Shown: positions 1 through 7,981 of the stretch, piece after piece
Layout of the letters: every line of letters starts with the position of its first letter
How positions within the stretch are numbered: the first letter of the stretch is position 1
Source of the DNA: UBA6398 sp963660485
GTDB lineage: Bacteria; Bacteroidota; Bacteroidia; Bacteroidales; Bacteroidaceae
Length of the DNA stretch: 64,000 nucleotides
Assembly: GCA_963660485.1 (NCBI GenBank)
Contig: CAVKYH010000003.1
Span: 1 to 64,000 of the forward strand
Reading direction: 5' to 3'
Translations under genes and position numbers: made by a program
The notes under the pieces: model-generated
The model's input: the letters and a program-made list of their open reading frames with translations, nothing else
Databases searched by the model: none
What the model was told of the DNA's origin: nothing

Positions 1-84
1 TCCGGGCCACCAAATTTAAATTCCGGGCCATCTAATTTAAATTACATGGCCCGGAATTTTCACAAGATGCGACATCGGTTTTAG
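1..84. repeat. 21-bp-period mosaic array, copy R1 (cut by left edge)
   Basis: Four 21-bp modules begin at 1, 22, 43 and 64. The words are CCGGGCCACCA, CCGGGCCATCT and ACATGGCCCGG, joined by AATTTAAATT linkers, ending in an AT-rich run. The array starts exactly at the window edge, so its left part is missing. It lies upstream of the rhamnosidase gene. Confidence 0.85.
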
Positions 85-224
85 CCCAAGGCAAAAGGGT
101 TTCACAAAATGCGGGAAAAGTTTGTCTGTGTCGCATATAATCAGTAGCTTTACAAAGTTTTTCGCTACGGGCCGGGCTTCTGTTCCGGCCGCGTGCAATA
201 TTTCGTGTGCATAAAAAGATTTTC

Positions 225-2849
225 ATGAAAAATATACTCTCGTCAATAACATTATGCTTGGTTGCCCTTGCTGGAACGGCGCAAGTTGTAAATCCCGAAA
301 CCGACCACATGGTTTCTCCGCTCGGTATCGACAATGCCTCGCCGCGCTTTTCGTGGCAAACTTCGGGCACATCGCAAAAACAATTCACGCTATGCGTAGG
401 CACCGACAGCCTTGGAGTGGCATCGGGAACGGGCAACATGTGGAACACGGGCGCTGTGGAATCGGCGGCACAAAGCGCCGTTTACGCCGGAAAGCAACTG
501 CAGCCGTTCACCACATATTACTGGCGCATTACATCGGTTGACAACGACGGCAAGAGCCACTACTCCCCCGTGGCAACGTTTGAAACCGGAATGATGAACG
601 AGAAAAACTGGCAGGGGTCGTGGATTTCCGACGGCATTGACTGCAACGTGAAACCGGTTCCCTATCTGCGCAAGACTTTCACTGTGGGCAAAAAAGTGGC
701 AAAGGCACGTGCGTATATTTCGGCAGGCGGGCTTTTTGTGCTTTCCATAAACGGGAAACGCGTGGGCAATCATTTTCTCGACCCTGTCTACACCCGTTAC
801 GACCGCCGGTGCAAATACGTTACATTTGATATCACCTCCCTGCTCCACGACGGCATCAACGCCGCCGGAGTAGTGCTCGGAAACGGCTGGTACAACCACC
901 AGGCATTTGCGGTGTGGGACTTCGAGCGCGCGCCATGGCGTCAGCGCCCCACGGTGTGCATGGACATTCGCATCACATACGACGACGGCACCACCGAAAC
1001 CGTTCCCACCGACCTGAGCTGGCGTTACACCACTGCCGTACCGCTTATATACAATAATATATATACGGGCGAACATTTTGATTTCCGTGTCAGCCTAAAA
1101 GACTGGGACACCCCGCAATTCAAAGACGACAACTGGGGCGGCGTAAGGCTTCGCCAAGCTCCCGCACCTGTTGTGAGCGCGCAGGCAATGCAGCCCATAC
1201 GTTTCATTGAAGACATCGCGGCAAAATCAATGAAGAAAATCAACGATTCCACGTATATCTACGATTTCGGAAAGAACATGGCGGGCGTAACAACCGTGAA
1301 ACTTCGCGGCGAAAGCGGCACAGAAGTAAGAATAGCGCATGGAGAACGCCTGCATACCGACGGCACACTCGACCAAAGCAATATCGACGTATATTATCGC
1401 GGCGACAAACAAACTGAACCGTTCCAAACCGACATTCTAACGCTTAGCGGCGGCGAGGATAGCTTTACCGCCTCGTTCAGCTACAAGGGATTCCGATACG
1501 TGCAGGTTTCCGCGTCGCGTCCGATAGTTCTCGAACAAAACAGCTTGGTTGCACATTTCACCCACAGCGACATAGCATCGGCGGGAAGCATAAAATCTTC
1601 GAACGCCTTGCTTGACAAAATCGTAGAAGCCACACGCCAAGCGTATATCTCCAATCTTATGGGCTACCCCACCGATTGTCCGCAACGCGAGAAGAACGGC
1701 TGGACGGGCGACGGGCATCTTGCGATAGAAACGGGGCTTTACAATTACGACGGCTTCACGGTTTATGAAAAATGGCTCGCAGACCATCGCGACGAGCAGC
1801 AACCCAACGGAGTTTTGCCCGACATTATTCCTACCGACGGCTGGGGCTACGGCACCGACAACGGACTCGACTGGACCAGCACCATAGCAATCATTCCCTG
1901 GAACCTTTACCTTTTCTACGGCGACGAACGTCCGCTGCGCGATTGCTACGACAATATAAAAAGGTACGTGGATTATGTAGACCGCAACAGCCCTTCGCAT
2001 CTTTCGTCCTGGGGCCGCGGCGACTGGGTGCCCGTAAAGACACGCTCCGACAAAGAACTTTCGTCGTCAATCTATTTCTATGTCGACGCCACCATACTTG
2101 CGAAAGCCGCGAAACTGTTCGGCAAAACTTCCGACTATGATTATTATTCCAAGCTCGCAAAACAGATACGCGATGCCATAAACAAGAAATTCCTCAACCG
2201 CAAGACGGGCGAATATGCCTCGGGCTCGCAAACCGAACAAAGCATGCCGTTGATGTGGGGTGTGGTTCCCGAAGAAATGAGAACGCAGGCAGCAAAAGTA
2301 TTGGCCGACAAAGTGGTGGCGGCAAACAACCATATCGACTGCGGAGTGCTCGGAGCGAAAGCCCTGCTCAATGCCCTGAGCGAAAACGGCTATCCCGATG
2401 TGGCCTACGACGTAGCTGTGCAAGACACCTACCCTTCCTGGGGCTGGTGGATAGTAAACGGCGCAACCTCGCTGCTCGAAAACTGGGACTTGAAGGCAAC
2501 GCGCGACATTTCCGACAATCATATAATGTTCGGCGAGATAGGAGCGTGGCCCTACAAGGGACTCGGCGGAATCTATCCCGACGAAAATGCGCCCGGCTTC
2601 AAACATATCATTCTCCGCCCCAACTTCATAGAAAAACTCGGCAGTTTCGAGGCGCGCCACAACACTCCCTACGGCGAAGTAGTCTCGAAATGGGAATGGA
2701 ACAAGCGCCGCAGCGTGCTCACCTACACGGCTGTAATTCCCGCCAACGCCACTGCCACACTCTACACCCCATGGAGCAACAACATCGACGGAGGCACGGA
2801 ACTCAAAGCCGGAACTCACCAAATGAAATTCAAGATTCCGCGCAACTGA
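225..2849 (+). CDS. secreted alpha-L-rhamnosidase, GH78 family
   Basis: Predicted to hydrolyse terminal alpha-L-rhamnose from plant or bacterial glycans in the periplasm or at the surface. The 874-residue product starts with a signal peptide ending near GTAQ. An Ig-like N-terminal domain (SPLGIDNASPRFSW) and beta-sandwich domains precede an (alpha/alpha)6 barrel. The motif DCPQREKNGWTGD gives D484, E489 and D496, matching the 0/5/12 spacing of the acidic residues known in GH78 (D567, E572, D579 of Bacillus RhaB). A later FGEIGAW motif puts E771 near the expected general base, shifted from the more common GEW form, so that assignment is inferred. I chose ATG 225; the only in-frame start upstream is GTG 207. 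No SusC/SusD partner is visible. No clear TAnnTTTG promoter was found in 85-224. Confidence 0.9.
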   Translation: MKNILSSITLCLVALAGTAQVVNPETDHMVSPLGIDNASPRFSWQTSGTSQKQFTLCVGTDSLGVASGTGNMWNTGAVESAAQSAVYAGKQLQPFTTYYWRITSVDNDGKSHYSPVATFETGMMNEKNWQGSWISDGIDCNVKPVPYLRKTFTVGKKVAKARAYISAGGLFVLSINGKRVGNHFLDPVYTRYDRRCKYVTFDITSLLHDGINAAGVVLGNGWYNHQAFAVWDFERAPWRQRPTVCMDIRITYDDGTTETVPTDLSWRYTTAVPLIYNNIYTGEHFDFRVSLKDWDTPQFKDDNWGGVRLRQAPAPVVSAQAMQPIRFIEDIAAKSMKKINDSTYIYDFGKNMAGVTTVKLRGESGTEVRIAHGERLHTDGTLDQSNIDVYYRGDKQTEPFQTDILTLSGGEDSFTASFSYKGFRYVQVSASRPIVLEQNSLVAHFTHSDIASAGSIKSSNALLDKIVEATRQAYISNLMGYPTDCPQREKNGWTGDGHLAIETGLYNYDGFTVYEKWLADHRDEQQPNGVLPDIIPTDGWGYGTDNGLDWTSTIAIIPWNLYLFYGDERPLRDCYDNIKRYVDYVDRNSPSHLSSWGRGDWVPVKTRSDKELSSSIYFYVDATILAKAAKLFGKTSDYDYYSKLAKQIRDAINKKFLNRKTGEYASGSQTEQSMPLMWGVVPEEMRTQAAKVLADKVVAANNHIDCGVLGAKALLNALSENGYPDVAYDVAVQDTYPSWGWWIVNGATSLLENWDLKATRDISDNHIMFGEIGAWPYKGLGGIYPDENAPGFKHIILRPNFIEKLGSFEARHNTPYGEVVSKWEWNKRRSVLTYTAVIPANATATLYTPWSNNIDGGTELKAGTHQMKFKIPRN

Positions 2850-2885
2850 CAAGGCACTAAAAACAGCCGTATTTCCACTGAAAAA

Positions 2886-3009
2886 AACTACACGGCATCT
2901 CGCAAAAACTCCGACGCATCTAATTTAAATTAGATGCGTCGGAATTTAAATTAGGTCTGACCTCGTAAAAACACAACCGCACACCGTTTTTCGGACAACG
3001 GAAACAGGT
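2886..3009. repeat. 21-bp-period mosaic array, copy R2
   Basis: The array opens with the cap ACTACACGGCATCTCG. The words CCGACGCATCT, AGATGCGTCGG and AGGTCTGACCT then follow at 21-bp intervals. Bases 2910-2943 form a perfect 34-bp palindrome centred on AATTTAAATT. The 3' part, 2956-3009, recurs at 3799-3852 beyond the toxin-antitoxin pair. Confidence 0.9.
2956..3009 (+). repeat. 54-bp direct repeat, left copy flanking the toxin-antitoxin pair
   Basis: It matches 3799-3852 with one mismatch (CACAACCG here, CACATCCG in the right copy). The shared stretch runs from TCTGACCTCGT to ACGGAAACAGGT and is longer than the identity seen between other arrays in the window over this segment. Confidence 0.9.
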
Positions 3010-3058
3010 AAAAATCAAACCATATATGAATAGAACAAACGGGGCATCGAAAACTCCG

Positions 3059-3092
3059 TTTGGTAACCAAAACACCCCAAATGGTTACCAAA
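3059..3092. promoter_or_regulatory. probable antitoxin operator (inverted repeat)
   Basis: TTTGGTAACCA at 3059-3069 is the exact reverse complement of TGGTTACCAAA at 3082-3092. Each arm contains its own small palindrome GGTWACC, and the two centres are about two helical turns apart. It lies just upstream of the -7 box at 3109. Phd/YefM antitoxins usually autorepress by binding such paired palindromes; the binding itself is inferred. Confidence 0.7.
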
Positions 3093-3108
3093 TTCAAAAT
3101 AAATTGTT

Positions 3109-3116
3109 TATCTTTG
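3109..3116 (+). promoter_or_regulatory. -7 element TATCTTTG of the toxin-antitoxin operon
   Basis: A TAnnTTTG match sits 26 bases before the antitoxin ATG. The paired operator lies immediately upstream, so a bound repressor would cover the -33 region. Confidence 0.65.
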
Positions 3117-3141
3117 CCGCATAACAGTCAGAATATTAATC

Positions 3142-3393
3142 ATGGTAATAGTTAGCACGAGAGATTTCCGCACCAATCAGACTAAGTATCTGGATATGGC
3201 AAAGTCGGGCGAATACGTTGTACTCAAATCGCGTAGCGGCTGTTTCCGTATCAGTCCTGAAACAGAAAAGGACACCATTGATGCCCCCCGCGACCTGATC
3301 AAGGAACTCAAAAACGCCTTGACCGAAGTAAAAGAAGCAATGGCAGGCAAACAAACCTTGTTATCAGCCGACAAATTGCTCGATGAGTTGTAA
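3142..3393 (+). CDS. Phd/YefM-family antitoxin
   Basis: The 83-residue product starts MVIVSTRDFRTNQTKYLDMA. This is the YefM/Phd fold start, in which an N-terminal strand and helix form the DNA-binding dimer, followed by a GEYVVLKSRSG strand. The charged C-terminal half (LIKELKNALTEVKEAMAGK, then a short tail) would wrap and neutralise the toxin. It overlaps the toxin start by 11 bp, so the two are translationally coupled. It should repress its own promoter through the paired palindrome at 3059-3092. Family assignment is firm from sequence pattern; the interaction with the neighbour is inferred from the arrangement. Confidence 0.85.
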   Translation: MVIVSTRDFRTNQTKYLDMAKSGEYVVLKSRSGCFRISPETEKDTIDAPRDLIKELKNALTEVKEAMAGKQTLLSADKLLDEL

Positions 3394-3736
3394 TATCACC
3401 GTTTCGGTTTCTACCGACTTTGCAAAAGAAGCAAAGCGCCTCGCAAAGAAATATCCGAGTTTCAAACAAGATTACAAGGATTTCCTGGAAAGCATCAAGG
3501 AAAACCCTCTGCAAGGAGACGAAATCACCAATAACATACGCAAAATACGTATGGCCATAAAATCGAAAGGCAAGGGAAAATCCGGCGGCGCACGTGTAAT
3601 AACATTCAACGTTCTCACGCAACAACTCGAGGGGAATGTTGTATTCCTGCTCATTTATGACAAAGAAGAAGCCTCTACCGTAAAAGTCAATATAATAAAG
3701 GAAATGGTGCGCAATATGGGGCTGGAAAAACAATAA
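3383..3736 (+). CDS. RelE/ParE-superfamily toxin
   Basis: The small basic 117-residue protein has a lysine-rich N-terminal helix pair (DFAKEAKRLAKKYPSFKQDY). It continues with a core of the RelE/ParE type (IRKIRMAIKSKGKGKSGGAR, then VVFLLIYDKEE), which is the usual order of the fold. Members either cut mRNA at the ribosome or poison gyrase; the sequence alone does not say which. ATG 3383 lies inside the antitoxin stop region, giving an 11-bp overlap. The pair sits between 54-bp direct repeats, so recombination between them would remove both genes together. Confidence 0.8.
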   Translation: MSCNITVSVSTDFAKEAKRLAKKYPSFKQDYKDFLESIKENPLQGDEITNNIRKIRMAIKSKGKGKSGGARVITFNVLTQQLEGNVVFLLIYDKEEASTVKVNIIKEMVRNMGLEKQ

Positions 3737-3756
3737 CGCTTATCGCAAAAACAAAG

Positions 3757-3852
3757 TCTGACATTATTCAAACGAGGTCAGACATTATTTAAATAATATC
3801 TGACCTCGTAAAAACACATCCGCACACCGTTTTTCGGACAACGGAAACAGGT
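3757..3852. repeat. 21-bp-period mosaic array, copy R3 (mixed families)
   Basis: The words are of the TCTGACAT/AGGTCAGACAT type with TATTTAAATA linkers. They pass at ATCTGACCTCG into the same tail as R2, ACACCGTTTTTCGG. The 21-bp phase continues across the junction, showing that the two linker families belong to one system. Confidence 0.85.
3799..3852 (+). repeat. 54-bp direct repeat, right copy flanking the toxin-antitoxin pair
   Basis: It matches 2956-3009 with one mismatch. The two copies begin 843 bp apart and enclose the whole antitoxin-toxin operon with its promoter and operator. Confidence 0.9.
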
Positions 3853-3912
3853 TTCAACAACAGGCAAAACAAGCCCGCGATATACAATAAAAAGGAAATT
3901 TGACATTGTTTT

Positions 3913-3955
3913 TACCTTTGCGGGGGCTAATTTCGATGGAAATATATTACTTTTG
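3913..3955 (+). promoter_or_regulatory. tandem -7 elements upstream of the DUF4254 gene
   Basis: There are two TAnnTTTG matches: TACCTTTG at 3913-3920 and TACTTTTG at 3948-3955. The second ends 31 bases before the ATG at 3987. Neither has a clear -33 TTTG at the usual 19-base spacing. Confidence 0.55.
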
Positions 3956-3986
3956 CTATGAGTTATAACGATAAATACTTAACCTA

Positions 3987-4595
3987 ATGACTTTCACCGA
4001 AATCTGCCGACAGGTTTTCCGTCAGGCGATAACAGACTATCATCAATCCGACAACGTTGACACTGCAATGCGCAACCCATATCCCGAGGGCGAAATACAA
4101 TATGAACTCTACACCAAGGAATGGATCGACACCGTGCAATGGCACTTGGAAGACATTATCCGCGACCCGAAAATCAAACCCGAGAAGGCTCTCGAAATCA
4201 AGCGCAGAATAGACCGCAGCAATCAGGCACGCACCGACCTTGTGGAGCGTATAGACAGCTATTTCCTGATGAAGTTTCAAAACGTAAAGCCTCTCGACGG
4301 CGCAACAATCAATACCGAAAGTCCGGCATGGGCTATCGACCGTCTGGCAATACTCGCGCTGAAAATTTATCACATGAGAATTGAAGCCGAGCGCAAAGAT
4401 GCGTCGGACGAGCACCGCGAACGTTGCCAGCAGAAACTGAACGTTTTGCTCGAACAGCAACAAGATCTCTCCTCTGCCATAGACACTCTGCTCGACGACA
4501 TAGAAGCCGGACGCAAGTTCATGAAAGTTTACAAGCAGATGAAGATGTACAACGACAAGGACACCAACCCGGTGCTCTATGCCGGAGGAAAATAA
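3987..4595 (+). CDS. DUF4254 domain-containing protein
   Basis: The 202-residue, mostly helical, charged protein has no signal peptide or membrane segment. It matches the DUF4254 family, found in Bacteroidota and other Gram-negatives, often near lipopolysaccharide glycosyltransferases. Conserved-looking stretches are PYPEGEIQYELYTKEWIDTV, DRSNQARTDLVERID and SPAWAIDRLAILALKIYHM. The function is unknown. It lies 12 bp before ispG and is probably co-transcribed with it. The ATG was chosen because it is the first start after the promoter at 3948. Confidence 0.8.
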   Translation: MTFTEICRQVFRQAITDYHQSDNVDTAMRNPYPEGEIQYELYTKEWIDTVQWHLEDIIRDPKIKPEKALEIKRRIDRSNQARTDLVERIDSYFLMKFQNVKPLDGATINTESPAWAIDRLAILALKIYHMRIEAERKDASDEHRERCQQKLNVLLEQQQDLSSAIDTLLDDIEAGRKFMKVYKQMKMYNDKDTNPVLYAGGK

Positions 4596-4607
4596 AACCA
4601 CAAGAGC

Positions 4608-6464
4608 ATGACCGCAGATTTGTTTAACTATCACCGCCGCACAACCTATAACGTGCATGTGGGCCGCACACCTCTGGGAAGCAACAACCCCGTGCGTCTG
4701 CAAAGCATGAACACCACTTCAACCAACGACGTGGCGGAAAGCGTTAAACAAGCGGCACGCATCATTCACGCAGGCGCCGACTATGTGCGCCTTACCACGC
4801 AGGGAATACGGGAAGTGGAAAACCTTGCGAAAATACACGACACCCTACGCACGATACGCATCAAGACACCGCTCGTGGCTGACGTGCACTTCAATCCCGC
4901 CGTTGCCGATGCAGCGGCAAAGGTTGTGGAAGCCGTGAGAATAAACCCCGGCAACTACGTTGACCCGGCCCGTGTGTTCAAGCACATAGATTATACCGAC
5001 GAAGAGTACGCGGAAGAACTGCAAAAACTCGAACAGCGGTTCACGCAACTGCTCGAAATTTGCCGCGAACACTGCACAGCACTGCGGATAGGCGTCAACC
5101 ACGGCTCTTTGTCCGACAGAATAATGAGCAGATACGGCGACACTCCCGCAGGAATCGTGGAAAGTTGCATGGAATTCCTTAGAATCTGCGTTAAAAACAA
5201 CTTCCTCGACGTGGTAGTGTCTATAAAAGCAAGCAATCCCGATGTCATGGTGCAGTCGGTGCGTCTGCTGGTAAAAACAATGGACGAGGAAAGCATGCAG
5301 TTCCCTCTACATCTCGGCGTAACCGAGGCCGGAGAAGGCGAAGACGGACGAATAAAAAGCGCATTGGGAATAGGCGCTCTGCTAAACGACGGAATGGGCG
5401 ACACCATACGTGTTTCGCTCTCCGAAGAGCCCGAACGGGAAATACCAGTAGCCCGCAAACTCGTACGGCATATACTCTACCGGCGCGGCAAAAAGCACAT
5501 AAGCGGACGAGTGTCCGACAGTTTCAACTATATATACCCCGAACGGCGAAAGACAACCGCCATAGGAAATATAGGAGGCGACAACGTGCCCGTAGTAATA
5601 GGCGTAAACTGTCTGCCGGGCAGTTACACAATCGACAATCGCCCCGACTTTGTTTACATAGGCGGTTTCGAACCCACAAAGACCTACGACCCCACGATGA
5701 ACTACATTGTTGACGCGCCTAACTACGACGGACGGGCCAACGTGTTCCCTCTCTACACCACCGAAAGCCTGAAACAACTGCCCAAGACCCAAGCTCCTTT
5801 GAAATTCGTGGCAGTTGTGCCGTTTTTCTTCAACGATGAAATTCTGGAAAGCCTGCGCCAAACGCCCAATGCGGTACTTGTCATACGCAGCGACTCACGC
5901 AATTCGCTCGGCGAAGCACGCGCAATAATCCATACCCTAACCCGCGCCGGCGTGAAGAACCCTGTGGTGTTTTGCAAGGCATACGATTTCGGCGCCGACA
6001 AGAAAGAGGATTTCGAGATAGCCTCTGCCGCCGATTTGAGCAACCTTCTTTTCGACCGCCTCATAGATGGAATTTGCGTTTACCCGAATCATGAGGGCAG
6101 AAACGGACTTCTTTCCGCACAAGATGTGCTCTCAACAGAATTTTCCATACTCCAGGCGGCACGGCAACGCATCACGAAAACCGAATATATAAGCTGCCCC
6201 GGCTGCGGACGCACACTATACAACCTGCAAGAGACAATAGCACGCGTGAAAGCCGCAACGCAGGGATTGAAAGGCCTGAAAATCGCAATCATGGGCTGCA
6301 TAGTGAACGGACCGGGCGAAATGGCCGACGCAGATTACGGATACGTAGGAGCAGGACGCGGCAAAATAAGCTTGTATCGCAGGAAAGAATGCGTGGAGCG
6401 CAACATTCCCGAAGAAGAAGCCGTGGAGCATCTGCTCGCCCTGATACGCGCCGAACGGGAATGA
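4608..6464 (+). CDS. ispG: 4-hydroxy-3-methylbut-2-en-1-yl diphosphate synthase (long type)
   Basis: IspG converts MEcPP to HMBPP, the sixth step of the MEP isoprenoid pathway, in the cytosol with a [4Fe-4S] cluster. At 618 residues this is the long form with an extra middle domain, as in plants, Chlamydia and Bacteroidota, against about 370 in E. coli. The N-terminal TIM barrel has the family start (RRTTYNVHVGRTPLGSNNPV). The C-terminal cluster domain shows CPGC (C530, C533), then GCIVNGPGE (C564, E571), giving the three cysteines and one glutamate that bind the cluster. A further pathway candidate, an IspD-family enzyme, is encoded near 40.6 kb. Identification is secure. Confidence 0.96.
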   Translation: MTADLFNYHRRTTYNVHVGRTPLGSNNPVRLQSMNTTSTNDVAESVKQAARIIHAGADYVRLTTQGIREVENLAKIHDTLRTIRIKTPLVADVHFNPAVADAAAKVVEAVRINPGNYVDPARVFKHIDYTDEEYAEELQKLEQRFTQLLEICREHCTALRIGVNHGSLSDRIMSRYGDTPAGIVESCMEFLRICVKNNFLDVVVSIKASNPDVMVQSVRLLVKTMDEESMQFPLHLGVTEAGEGEDGRIKSALGIGALLNDGMGDTIRVSLSEEPEREIPVARKLVRHILYRRGKKHISGRVSDSFNYIYPERRKTTAIGNIGGDNVPVVIGVNCLPGSYTIDNRPDFVYIGGFEPTKTYDPTMNYIVDAPNYDGRANVFPLYTTESLKQLPKTQAPLKFVAVVPFFFNDEILESLRQTPNAVLVIRSDSRNSLGEARAIIHTLTRAGVKNPVVFCKAYDFGADKKEDFEIASAADLSNLLFDRLIDGICVYPNHEGRNGLLSAQDVLSTEFSILQAARQRITKTEYISCPGCGRTLYNLQETIARVKAATQGLKGLKIAIMGCIVNGPGEMADADYGYVGAGRGKISLYRRKECVERNIPEEEAVEHLLALIRAERE

Positions 6465-6642
6465 CTCTGCAATGAAAAACGACGCATTTCCCAAGCACAT
6501 ATTGCGCTAAGAATGCAACGTTTGGATATCGAAACGCAAAAACGTCCCACACTTTCGGCACAATACGGCAAAATGTGCATTTCCTTTTAGAAAGTTTAAT
6601 TATTAAACCGCCCGCACGGAGTGCATAAACCGATAAAATTGT

Positions 6643-6650
6643 TATTTTTG
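6643..6650 (+). promoter_or_regulatory. -7 element TATTTTTG of mdh
   Basis: A TAnnTTTG match ends 50 bases before the mdh ATG. The 236-bp gap after ispG holds nothing else recognisable, so mdh is probably its own unit. Confidence 0.6.
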
Positions 6651-6700
6651 CATAGGTCAAAAAAACTACAACGGAACAAACTATTTTAAAACATAAAAAC

Positions 6701-7711
6701 ATGGAATACGTAACAAACGAAAAACTTACCATTGTCGGCGCAGCCGGAATGATAGGCTCTAACATGACACAGACAGCCCTTATGCTGAAACTCACGCCCA
6801 ATATTTGCCTCTACGATGTGTTCTCGGCAGAAGGCGTGGCTGAGGAAATGCGTCAAAGTGGTTTCGACGATGCAAATATCGTAGCCACAACAGATGCAAA
6901 AGAAGCGTTCACGGATGCAAAATACATCATTTCGTCGGGTGGAGCTCCCCGCAAGGAAGGAATGACACGCGAGGATTTGCTCGCAGGAAACTCCAAAGCT
7001 GCACAGGAACTCGGCGAAAACATAAAGAAATACTGCCCCGATGCAAAATTCGTGGTTGTAATTTTCAACCCTGCCGACATCACGGGTCTTGTAACCCTTG
7101 TACACAGTGGTTTGAAGCCTAATCAGGTTGCCACCCTCGCAGCTCTTGACTCCACACGTCTCAAAGGCGCTCTCGCAAAGCATTTCGGAGTGAGCCAATC
7201 TGTGGTAAAAAATGCTTACACCTACGGCGGACACGGCGAGAAAATGGCTGTGTTTGCATCGCCTACCACTATCGACGGCGTGAAGTTGCTCGACGTAATC
7301 GCAGGCAAGGCTACCGTAAACGGCAAAGGCCTCAGCGAAGAAGAATGGAAGCAGATGCAGATCGACGTAACCCAGGGCGGTGCAAAGATCATCGAGCTCC
7401 GTCGTCGCAGCTCGTTCCAAAGCCCGTCATACTTGGCTGTAAAAATGATTGAAGGCGCAATGGGCGGTGAGGAGTTCAACTACCCCGCAGGAACATACGC
7501 CGACACTGCACGCTACAACCATGTAATGATGGCTATGCCCTCGCGCATCACTTCTGACGGCGTTTACACAAAACCGGTAATCGGTACTGCAGAAGAGATT
7601 GCCACTCTCGACGCAAGCTACGAGCATCTCCAGAGCATGCGCGACCAGGTTATCGCAATGGGTGCGCTTCCTCCAGTGGAGAAGTGGAGCGAAATCAACC
7701 CCAACCTCTAA
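6701..7711 (+). CDS. mdh: malate dehydrogenase (NAD-dependent)
   Basis: Malate dehydrogenase interconverts malate and oxaloacetate. In Bacteroidales it works with PEP carboxykinase (encoded at 56.9 kb) in the reductive branch toward succinate and propionate. The 336-residue product has the Rossmann start IVGAAGMIGSN. The substrate loop APRKEGMTR carries R84 and R90, LDSTRLK carries D150 and R153, and the catalytic histidine is in YGGHGEK (H178). Arginine at the APRK position favours malate over lactate. It has its own promoter and is followed by a strong hairpin terminator at 7747, so it is probably monocistronic. Confidence 0.92.
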   Translation: MEYVTNEKLTIVGAAGMIGSNMTQTALMLKLTPNICLYDVFSAEGVAEEMRQSGFDDANIVATTDAKEAFTDAKYIISSGGAPRKEGMTREDLLAGNSKAAQELGENIKKYCPDAKFVVVIFNPADITGLVTLVHSGLKPNQVATLAALDSTRLKGALAKHFGVSQSVVKNAYTYGGHGEKMAVFASPTTIDGVKLLDVIAGKATVNGKGLSEEEWKQMQIDVTQGGAKIIELRRRSSFQSPSYLAVKMIEGAMGGEEFNYPAGTYADTARYNHVMMAMPSRITSDGVYTKPVIGTAEEIATLDASYEHLQSMRDQVIAMGALPPVEKWSEINPNL

Positions 7712-7744
7712 GAAGGAAAAACGCCATTGGGCGAAATATAACGG

Positions 7745-7777
7745 AAGTCCCGGTGCAAACGCGCCGGGGCTTTTTTT
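7745..7777 (+). terminator. intrinsic terminator of mdh
   Basis: GTCCCGG at 7747-7753 pairs with CCGGGGC at 7764-7770 (one G-T pair). The hairpin is followed by seven T, 34 bases after the mdh stop. Confidence 0.85.
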
Positions 7778-7849
7778 GTTTTGCTGGAACGCTTTGCATA
7801 ACAAGCGTTTAGGCTCTTTATAAAAACAGTGGGAGATGTCGCAAAAACG

Positions 7850-7975
7850 GCAAGGCTTTTCGCAAAAAACTCCGGGCCATGTAATTTAAATTCCGGGCCA
7901 CCAAATTTAAATTAGATGCGTCGGAGTTTTTACGAGATGCCGTGTAGTTTTTTCGGAGTGCGAACAGGTAGGTTT
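7850..7975. repeat. 21-bp-period mosaic array, copy R4
   Basis: Modules begin at 7871, 7892, 7913, 7934 and 7955. The words are CCGGGCCATGT, CCGGGCCACCA and AGATGCGTCGG, followed by GAGTTTTTACGAGATGCCG and a T-rich tail. It lies between the 3' ends of mdh and the converging phosphoesterase gene. Confidence 0.9.
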
Positions 7976-7981
7976 GAAAGC

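Noticed and set aside
207..2849. Longer GTG start of the rhamnosidase at 207
   Set aside because: It adds only MHKKIF ahead of a complete signal peptide that starts at ATG 225.
7871..7975. Regularly spaced repeats resembling a small CRISPR array
   Set aside because: The period is only 21 bp, the AT-rich linkers are constant and the intervening words recur from copy to copy, so there are no unique spacers. No cas gene is in the window.
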